NCBI GenBank assembly: GCA_002482565.1
Contig: DLGG01000166.1
Coordinates: 1-57,089 of the forward strand
Direction of reading: 5' to 3'
Origin: Solidesulfovibrio magneticus
GTDB taxonomy: Bacteria; Desulfobacterota; Desulfovibrionia; Desulfovibrionales; Desulfovibrionaceae
DNA length: 57,089 bases
Position numbers and translations under genes: made by a program. The notes beneath the pieces are model-generated. The model saw only the letters and a list, made by a program, of their open reading frames with translations, did no database searches and was not told the DNA's origin. Below are positions 50,886 to 57,089 of this stretch, in pieces (position 1 is the stretch's first letter; each line of letters opens with the position of its first letter).

Positions 50886-52259
50886 ATGCCCAGCCAGATT
50901 CTGATTTTAGACGACGAGAAGAACTATCTCCTCATTCTGGAGACCATGCTCGGCGACGCCGGCTATGCCGTCACCGCCCTGGACGATCCGGAGACCGGCC
51001 TGGCCTTCCTGGACGAATCCGAAGTGGACGTGGTCATCACGGACATGAAGATGCCCAAGGTCACGGGGCAGCAGGTCTTGGAGCACGTCAAGCGCAACTA
51101 TCCCTATATCCCGGTCATCATCATGACCGCGTTCGGCAGCATCGAAGGCGCGGTGGAAGCCATGCGCATCGGGGCCTTTGACTACATCGCCAAGCCCTTC
51201 GCCAACGACGAGCTGTTGCTGACCGTGGAAAAGGCCAGCCGCTTCGCCGCCGCCCAGCGCGAGAACATGCTGCTGCGCCAGTCCCTGGAAGACAAGTTCT
51301 CCTCGGAGAACATCATCGGCCGGGGCAAGGCCATGCAGCGGGTGCTGGAGATGATCGCCAAGGCCGCGCCCACCAAATCCACCGTGCTCATCACCGGCGA
51401 ATCCGGCACCGGCAAGGAGCTTTTCGCCAAGGCCATCCACTACGCCTCGCCGCGCAAGGACGCGTCCTTCGTTTCCGTCAACTGCATGGCCCTGGCCTCG
51501 GGGGTGCTGGAATCGGAACTGTTCGGCCACGAGAAGGGGTCGTTCACCGGCGCGGTGGCCCGCAAGCGCGGCCGCTTCGAGATGGCCCACCAGGGCACCA
51601 TCTTTCTCGACGAGATCGGCGAACTCTCGCCCGAGCTGCAGGTCAAGCTCCTGCGCGTGCTCCAGGAACGCAAGTTCGAGCGGGTGGGCGGCTCGGACCC
51701 CATCGAGGTGGACATCCGCATCCTGGCCGCCACCAACCGCAACCTGGCCGAGGCCGTGGCCGCCGGAACCTTCCGCGAGGACCTGTATTACCGCCTTAAC
51801 GTCGTCCACATCGAAACGCCGCCCCTGCGCGAACGCCGCGAGGACATTCCCATCCTGGCCGCCCATTTCCTCACCCGCTACTCCGGGGAAAACAACAAGG
51901 TCTTCAAGGGATTTTCCCCCGAAGCCATGGACTACCTGACGGCCTACGAATGGCCGGGCAACGTGCGGCAACTGCAAAACGTGGTGGAGCGCTGCGTGGT
52001 GCTGGCCGCCTCGGACGTGGTGCAGGTGGAGGATCTGCCCACGGAAATCCGTGACGAGGAAAGCCAGTACAAATCGGCCGTGGATTTGCTGCCGGTAACC
52101 ATCAATTTGAACGACACGCTGGAAAAAATCGAAGTGGCGCTCATTCGCCGGGCCCTGGCCCGCTCCAACTTCGTCCAGGTCAAGGCGGCGGAGATGCTGG
52201 AAATTTCCAAGAGCCTGCTGCAATACAAGCTCAAAAAGTACAAACTCACCGGCCACTAA
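50886..52259 (+). CDS. NtrC-family sigma54-dependent response regulator
   Basis: A 457-residue regulator. The receiver (1-120) has DDEKN, phospho-acceptor Asp53 (VVITDMKMP) and Lys in YIAKPFA. The AAA+ domain (about 145-380) has Walker A GESGTGKE (about 171), the sigma54 contact loop GSFTGA (218-223, a natural variant of GAFTGA), and Walker B IFLDEIGELS. The C-terminal helix-turn-helix (about 415-455, KAAEMLEISKSLLQYKLKKY) binds DNA. With the preceding kinase it forms a complete two-component system; the signal and targets are unknown. Confidence 0.93.
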   Translation: MPSQILILDDEKNYLLILETMLGDAGYAVTALDDPETGLAFLDESEVDVVITDMKMPKVTGQQVLEHVKRNYPYIPVIIMTAFGSIEGAVEAMRIGAFDYIAKPFANDELLLTVEKASRFAAAQRENMLLRQSLEDKFSSENIIGRGKAMQRVLEMIAKAAPTKSTVLITGESGTGKELFAKAIHYASPRKDASFVSVNCMALASGVLESELFGHEKGSFTGAVARKRGRFEMAHQGTIFLDEIGELSPELQVKLLRVLQERKFERVGGSDPIEVDIRILAATNRNLAEAVAAGTFREDLYYRLNVVHIETPPLRERREDIPILAAHFLTRYSGENNKVFKGFSPEAMDYLTAYEWPGNVRQLQNVVERCVVLAASDVVQVEDLPTEIRDEESQYKSAVDLLPVTINLNDTLEKIEVALIRRALARSNFVQVKAAEMLEISKSLLQYKLKKYKLTGH

Positions 52260-52275
52260 CCCCCTCGCCCATTCA

Positions 52276-52313
52276 GGGGGTCCGGGGGGCTTAGCCCCCC
52301 GGCCGCCGGAGGC
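52276..52313 (+). repeat. Dispersed GC palindromic repeat, copy 6
   Basis: GGGGGTCCGGGGGG, CTTAG, CCCCCCGG, CCGCCGGAGGC, followed by CTCTTTTC. It lies between the convergent NtrC-type regulator and diguanylate cyclase genes. The T-rich flank on the plus side makes this the copy most like a classical terminator. Confidence 0.82.
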
Positions 52314-52325
52314 CTCTTTTCTTAA

Positions 52326-53918
52326 TTATTCCTCCGCCATCACCCGATTGCGTCCGGCCGCCTTGGCCGCGTACATGGCCGCGTCGGCCCGGGCCAGCAG
52401 ATCGTCGAAGGCGGCTTCGCCGAATTCCTGGCTGTCGCGCACGGCCGCCACGCCCACGCTCACCGTCACCGACAGGCTGCGCCCGGCCGCTTGGCACGGC
52501 TTTTCAGCCATGATCCGGCGGATGCGCTCGGCCTGATCCAGGCCCTGGGCGAGGTCCGCGCCCACGAGCAGCACGGCGAATTCCTCGCCGCCGTAGCGGG
52601 CCGCCAGATCGGAACGCCGCACGGCGCCGGTCAGCAAAGTCCCGATGTGGGCCAGCACGTGGTCCCCGGCCTGGTGGCCGAAGGTGTCGTTGACCCGCTT
52701 GAAGTGGTCCACGTCGAACATGAGGCAGCAGCAGGGCTGGCCGGCCCGCAGGGCGGCGGCCACGAGCTTGAGGCCGCTGGAGAACAAGAATCGTCGGTTG
52801 TACAGGCCGGTCAGCTCGTCCTGGACGCTTAACTGTTCGATGGCGTCGATATGGCCGCGCACGTCGCAGGCCATTTCCGAAAAGGCCACGAACAGTTCCT
52901 CCACCTCCCGGGGCAGATCCGGCGGCGCGGCCAGGGCGCACGTTTCGTCGTATTCCTTGGAGCGCAACTCCCGGGCGTGGCGCGAGAGCGCTTCCAGGGG
53001 CTGTTCCAGCTTGCGGCAAAACCGCAGCACCAGCGGGGAAACGAGGATGATGGCGGCCAGGGCCCCGGCCGCGACCCACAAGGCCTGGCTCCGGTAACCG
53101 GCCAGGGCGGCGGAGGTGGGTTCCTCGCGTACGAGCCGAAGGCCTCCGCGGTCCACGGACACCGACACGGCCAGCATTTCCCGACCGTCAGCGCCGCGAT
53201 AGACAGCCCCTCGTTCCCCGGCCGCCAGGGCCTGGGGCGCGATCCGGCCGGTCAACTGGCCGTTGGCGACGCGCACCGCCGCGCTGGGGGCCAGAATGCG
53301 CCCCTCGATATCGCACAGCACGGCCTTGCCTTGGCCCAGAATCGTGGTTTGCCGCAGCCAGACGTCCAGGGCGTCGAGCTGCACGGAAAGGAAAACAAGA
53401 CCGCCAAACGTGCCGTCAAACCGCGTCACGGGCGTGGCGAACAGACAGATCGGCTTGCCCGAGGCGCGGCCGATGATGCCGGCCACCAGGGTGTCGCGGC
53501 CCTGCCTGGCTTCCAGAAAATAGGATCGGTCGCCGACGTAGACGCTGGGCGATCCCGCCGAATCGACCTGGGTGTGCCCATCCAGGTCCACGAAGACCAA
53601 GGCTGAAACCGAGGGATGGGTCCGCACATATTTGCCGAAAGCCTGGCCCATCAGGTTTGTGTTGCCCGTGCGCGTCCCGTCGAGCAGGGCCATGAACCGC
53701 ACGTCGTCGAAACGTTCGTCGATCCAGGAGCGCAACACGCTGCGTTCGGTGGCCAGGGTTTCGGCCATGCCGGCCAGAGCATCGTCAATGACCTGGCCGC
53801 GTTGAAAGAAATAAAAGAAGGCGGCCGCCAAAAGCAGCGGCAAAGAGACGCACAGCAGCGTGTAAAAACGCAGCAGTCCGCGAAGCGTGTCCAAGCCGAG
53901 GAAACGTTTCAATCGCAT
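52326..53918 (-). CDS. Membrane diguanylate cyclase with periplasmic dCACHE-like sensor
   Basis: A 530-residue enzyme. TM helix 1 (about 16-38) and TM helix 2 (about 280-305) enclose a periplasmic ligand-sensing domain of about 240 residues (VFVDLDGHTQVDSAGSPSVY segment). A HAMP-like stretch (about 306-360) precedes the GGDEF domain, whose active site is GGEEF (443-447) and whose allosteric I-site RRSD (434-437, RxxD five residues before GGEEF) is present. It makes c-di-GMP with product inhibition. Start: ATG at 53918; a TTG at 53966 was rejected. Convergent with the NtrC-type gene. Confidence 0.92.
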   Translation of the reverse strand: MRLKRFLGLDTLRGLLRFYTLLCVSLPLLLAAAFFYFFQRGQVIDDALAGMAETLATERSVLRSWIDERFDDVRFMALLDGTRTGNTNLMGQAFGKYVRTHPSVSALVFVDLDGHTQVDSAGSPSVYVGDRSYFLEARQGRDTLVAGIIGRASGKPICLFATPVTRFDGTFGGLVFLSVQLDALDVWLRQTTILGQGKAVLCDIEGRILAPSAAVRVANGQLTGRIAPQALAAGERGAVYRGADGREMLAVSVSVDRGGLRLVREEPTSAALAGYRSQALWVAAGALAAIILVSPLVLRFCRKLEQPLEALSRHARELRSKEYDETCALAAPPDLPREVEELFVAFSEMACDVRGHIDAIEQLSVQDELTGLYNRRFLFSSGLKLVAAALRAGQPCCCLMFDVDHFKRVNDTFGHQAGDHVLAHIGTLLTGAVRRSDLAARYGGEEFAVLLVGADLAQGLDQAERIRRIMAEKPCQAAGRSLSVTVSVGVAAVRDSQEFGEAAFDDLLARADAAMYAAKAAGRNRVMAEE

Positions 53919-54049
53919 CAATCCCGCCGGCCGACGCCCTGCCGCACAAGTGGCGTCGTTGGCCAATGAAGTGAATCAATCCCGCTATGCTAGCCCAAAC
54001 CGGCCGGTCCGGCAATGCGCCCGCCTTGCGCAAACCCGGATTTTCGACC

Positions 54050-57013
54050 ATGACCATGGCAGGCAAGGCCATGCAGTCCGAGACCCACTCCCCCCCGATC
54101 CCCGACGACGAACCAGACGGCCGCGACGTGGCCGCCTATGTGGCCGCCCTGATGGCTTCCGAGCGTCTGGGCCATCTTGTCGTCCACCACCGCGTGCTGC
54201 CGGCCACACCGGCCGTTTTCGCCGATCCGGCCCGGCCCTTTTCCCGGGCCGTCACCGGCCTGTTGACCGCCAAGGGCATTCCCGCCCTCTACAGCCATCA
54301 GGCCCGGGCCACCGACCTGGCCCGGGCCGGCCGCCACGTGGCCGTGGCCACTCCCACAGCCAGCGGCAAGACCATGACCTACCTGCTGCCCGTGTTGGAG
54401 GAAGTCATCCGCAACCCCGACTCCCGGGCTATTTTCCTCTACCCCCTCAAGGCCCTGGCCCAGGACCAGCAAAAGGCCATCCGCGAACTGGCCGCCAGCC
54501 TGCCCGAATCGGCCCGGCCGACCACGGCCATCTACGACGGCGACACCAGCCCGCATTTCCGGCGCAAGATCCGCGACAATCCGCCGCATATCCTCATCAC
54601 CAACCCCGAGATGCTCCACCTGTCGCTTTTGCCCAACCATGAGAACTGGGGCGCCCTTTTCGCCGGCCTGTCCCATGTCGTGGTGGACGAAATGCACACC
54701 TACCGGGGCGTGATGGGCTCGCACATGGCCCACGTGTTCCGCCGGCTGACCCGCGTTTGCCGCCGGTTCGGGACCGACCCGGCCTACGTCTTCTCCTCGG
54801 CCACCATCGGCAATCCCGGGCAACTGGCCGAAGACCTGACGGGCCTGCCCGTGACCACGGTCACCGAATCCGGCGCGCCCACCGCCGCCCGCCATTTCCT
54901 GTTTCTCAATCCCGAACAGTCCGCCGCCACCACCGCCGTCATGCTCCTGGCCGCCGCCCTCAAACGCGGGCTGCGCACCATCGTCTACACCCAGTCGCGC
55001 AAGATGACGGAACTCATCAGCCTGTGGATCAAGGAAAAGGCCGGCCCCTACGCCTCGCGGGTCTCGGCCTACCGCTCGGGATTTCTCCCCGAGGAGCGCC
55101 GCGACATCGAGGCGGCCATGGCCTCGGGCAAGCTCCTTGGCGTGGTCTCCACCTCGGCCCTGGAACTGGGCATCGACATCGGGGGCCTGGACCTGTGCAT
55201 CCTGTGCGGCTACCCGGGCTCGGTCATGTCGGCCTGGCAACGCGGCGGCCGGGTCGGCCGGGCCGGCCGCGAATCGGCTGTGGTGCTCATCGCCGGCGAG
55301 GACGCCCTGGACCAGTATTTCATGCGCCATCCGGCTGAATTTTTTGACCGCCCGCCGGAAGCGGCCGTCATCAATCCGGCCAATCCGGCCATCGCCGCCA
55401 AGCACCTGGAATGCGCCGCCGCCGAACTGCCCATCGAACTGACCGATACGCTGCTCACCGACCCCGGCATCCGGGCCGAGGCCGAACGCCTGGAAGACAA
55501 GGGCCTGCTGCTGCGCGACCGCGAGGGCACGCGCTACTTCGCCGCCCGCAAACGGCCCCACCGCGACGTCAACCTGCGCGGCTCGGGGGGCCAGTTCACC
55601 ATCGAGGCCGGCGGCGCGGTCATCGGCCAGATCGACGAGATGCGCGCCTACCGCGAAACCCATCCCGGCGCGGTCTACATCCACCGGGGCGTCTCCTATC
55701 TCGTCGAATCCCTGGACATTCCCGAACGCCGGGTGGTGGTCGCCCCGGGAACCGTGGACTATTACACCCGGGCGCGCGGCCAGAAGACCACCGAAATTCT
55801 CGACACGCTGGGCGAAAAAACGGTGAGCGGCGTGCCGGTCTTCCTCGGCCGGCTCAAGGTCACCGAGACCGTCACCGGCTACGAGCGCCGCCGGGCCAGG
55901 GGCGGCCAGCTCCTGTCCATCGTGCCCCTGGACCTGCCGCCCATGGTCTTCGAGACCGAAGGCCTGTGGTGGGTCATCCCCCAGGACGTCCAGGCCGAAC
56001 TCGACAAGCGGCTGTTCCATTTCATGGGGGCCATCCACGCCATGGAACACGCCATGATCGGCATCCTGCCGCTTTTGGTCCTCACCGACCGCAACGACCT
56101 CGGCGGCATCTCCACGCCGCTGCATCCGCAAGTCGGCCGGGCCTGCGTGTTCGTCTACGACGGCGCGCCCGGCGGCGTGGGACTCACCCGCCTGGCCTTT
56201 GCCAAGGCCGACGAGGCCCTTTCCCGGACGCTGGCCGCCGTGGCCGGCTGCCCCTGCGAAACCGGCTGCCCGTCCTGCGTCCATTCCCCCAAATGCGGCT
56301 CCGGCAACCGTCCCATCGACAAGGTCGCCGCCCGCTATCTCCTGGAGCTGCTCATGTCCGGCAAACTTCCCGAAACCGACCCCTGCCGCCCCGAAGGCCT
56401 GATCTCCAACGAACCGCCGCAACCCGGCGATTCCCAAGCCTCCCCCAAACCCAAGGCCGCCACGAAGAAAAAATCCCCGGGCCGCTACGGCGTTCTGGAC
56501 GTCGAAACCCGCCGGGCCGCCGCCGAGGTGGGCGGCTGGGGCAATGCCCACAAAATGGGCGTGTCCGTGGCCGTGCTCTACGACTCGGGCCTGGACGACT
56601 GCATCACCTACGCCCAGGACGAACTGCCGGCCCTCTACGAGGCGCTGGCCCGCCTCGACCTCATCGTGGGCTTCAATATCCTGCGCTTCGACTACAAGGT
56701 GCTGGCCGGCGCGTCGCCCTTCGACCACCGCAAACTGCCCACCCTGGACATCCTGGAGCGCGTCCACGCCCGCCTGGGCTACCGCCTGTCGCTGGACGGA
56801 CTGGCCAAGGCGACGCTGGGCACGCAAAAATCGGCCAGCGGCCTGGAAGCCCTGGCCTGGTGGAAGGAAGGCCGCATCGACGAGATCGCCGCCTACTGCA
56901 AACAAGACGTGCTCGTCACCCGCGACCTCTACACCTTCGGCCGCGACAACGGGTACTTGCTGTTCAGCAATAAGGCGGGAAAGATCGTGAGATTACCAGT
57001 GGAGTGGGGATAG
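54050..57013 (+). CDS. MrfA-MrfB-like fusion: DUF1998 helicase with C-terminal DEDD exonuclease domain
   Basis: A 987-residue protein joining two known repair activities. The N-terminal half is a superfamily 2 helicase: Walker A ATPTASGKT with Lys107, DEMH box at 213-216, SSATIGNP, helicase C region with WQRGGRVGRAGR. The DUF1998 region ends in a four-cysteine cluster (C736, C740, C743, C749, CETGCPSCVHSPKC), as in B. subtilis MrfA (YprA). After a K/P-rich linker (about 775-812) a DEDD exonuclease domain follows: D817 and E819 (LDVETR), D881 (FNILRFDYK) and YCKQD (Y949, D953), the DEDDy pattern, as in MrfB (YprB). ATG 54050 is preferred; 53987 is possible. Confidence 0.85.
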   Translation: MTMAGKAMQSETHSPPIPDDEPDGRDVAAYVAALMASERLGHLVVHHRVLPATPAVFADPARPFSRAVTGLLTAKGIPALYSHQARATDLARAGRHVAVATPTASGKTMTYLLPVLEEVIRNPDSRAIFLYPLKALAQDQQKAIRELAASLPESARPTTAIYDGDTSPHFRRKIRDNPPHILITNPEMLHLSLLPNHENWGALFAGLSHVVVDEMHTYRGVMGSHMAHVFRRLTRVCRRFGTDPAYVFSSATIGNPGQLAEDLTGLPVTTVTESGAPTAARHFLFLNPEQSAATTAVMLLAAALKRGLRTIVYTQSRKMTELISLWIKEKAGPYASRVSAYRSGFLPEERRDIEAAMASGKLLGVVSTSALELGIDIGGLDLCILCGYPGSVMSAWQRGGRVGRAGRESAVVLIAGEDALDQYFMRHPAEFFDRPPEAAVINPANPAIAAKHLECAAAELPIELTDTLLTDPGIRAEAERLEDKGLLLRDREGTRYFAARKRPHRDVNLRGSGGQFTIEAGGAVIGQIDEMRAYRETHPGAVYIHRGVSYLVESLDIPERRVVVAPGTVDYYTRARGQKTTEILDTLGEKTVSGVPVFLGRLKVTETVTGYERRRARGGQLLSIVPLDLPPMVFETEGLWWVIPQDVQAELDKRLFHFMGAIHAMEHAMIGILPLLVLTDRNDLGGISTPLHPQVGRACVFVYDGAPGGVGLTRLAFAKADEALSRTLAAVAGCPCETGCPSCVHSPKCGSGNRPIDKVAARYLLELLMSGKLPETDPCRPEGLISNEPPQPGDSQASPKPKAATKKKSPGRYGVLDVETRRAAAEVGGWGNAHKMGVSVAVLYDSGLDDCITYAQDELPALYEALARLDLIVGFNILRFDYKVLAGASPFDHRKLPTLDILERVHARLGYRLSLDGLAKATLGTQKSASGLEALAWWKEGRIDEIAAYCKQDVLVTRDLYTFGRDNGYLLFSNKAGKIVRLPVEWG

Positions 57014-57033
57014 GAAGAATATAAGAGGAAGAT

Positions 57034-57069
57034 GCCTCCGGCGGCCGGGGGCCTGAGGCCCCCGGACCC
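57034..57069 (-). repeat. Dispersed GC palindromic repeat, copy 7 (inverted), at the right edge
   Basis: GCCTCCGGCGGCCGGGGGCC, TGA, GGCCCCCGGACCC read on the plus strand (arms GGGGGCC/GGCCCCC). Lies 20 bases after the fusion-helicase stop. Window ends 20 bases later. Confidence 0.78.
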
Positions 57070-57089
57070 TATATGGCCCCGCCCCGAAG

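Noticed and set aside
53990..56905. A 971-codon open frame on the minus strand opposite the fusion helicase
   Set aside because: The plus frame shows all helicase and exonuclease motifs; the opposite frame is glycine/histidine-rich shadow sequence with no motif.
1..57089. tRNA, rRNA genes or a CRISPR array
   Set aside because: No cloverleaf with TTCRANYC-type loop, no rRNA-like conserved blocks and no regularly spaced short repeats were seen in the intergenic DNA. A tRNA scan would be needed to be certain.

Overview
The window is a GC-rich bacterial chromosome segment of about 57 kb, densely packed with protein genes. No rRNA, tRNA or CRISPR array was recognised by eye. Codon and GC character, the number of signal-transduction genes (three histidine kinases, two response regulators, a sigma54-type regulator, a diguanylate cyclase, two HDOD proteins, a CBS protein) and the gene mix suggest a Desulfovibrionaceae-like sulfate reducer (Desulfovibrio/Solidesulfovibrio type). 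That taxonomic statement is inference from style, not from a marker gene.

Layout. 1-8267: a partial exported protein, a LysR regulator, a small cysteine-bearing exported protein, a PEBP-family protein, a class II aldolase with a small cysteine protein, an EamA transporter, a FlaG-like protein and a PAS-PAS hybrid-type sensor kinase without receiver. 8242-13215: a branched-chain amino acid ABC transporter, with livG placed first and livKHMF following. 13506-20759: argD, dut, an amino acid permease, alanine dehydrogenase and an ACT-PAS-AAA-HTH (TyrR-like) regulator, which together look like an alanine/amino-acid use cluster. 21043-23613: a glucan phosphorylase.

23614-29640 is an accessory patch. 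It holds a low-GC membrane-anchored orphan, a TauE/SafE permease, an anchored unknown, a ParD/ParE-like toxin-antitoxin pair, a broken XRE antitoxin gene fused to a second copy of the last 52 bases of glgP, and a low-GC two-gene unit (alpha/beta hydrolase-TM-helical repeat protein plus an exported partner). The duplicated glgP end, followed in both places by a similar hairpin, marks the edges of an insertion or rearrangement.

29650-57013: a hydantoinase/histone-deacetylase-like overlapping pair, two small exported proteins, an HDOD protein, a CBS protein, an exported legumain/caspase-like protease, a Lon-family protease with a partner, an acyltransferase, an EAL-like/HDOD protein, an OmpR-type two-component pair divergent from a lysine-rich exported peptide, sfsA, an aspartate-type aminotransferase, an NtrC-type two-component pair, a diguanylate cyclase, and a 987-residue helicase that looks like a natural fusion of MrfA (YprA) and MrfB (YprB) DNA-repair proteins.

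A GC-rich palindromic repeat family (seven copies, always between genes, mostly at convergent gene ends) runs through the window and probably acts as a bidirectional transcription end or RNA-stabilising hairpin. The most promising undescribed items are the hydrolase/exported-partner unit in the low-GC patch, the MrfA-MrfB fusion, the hydantoinase-deacetylase pair with a zinc-ribbon tail, the repeat family, and the tandem 11-base operator-like array upstream of the lysine-rich peptide gene.
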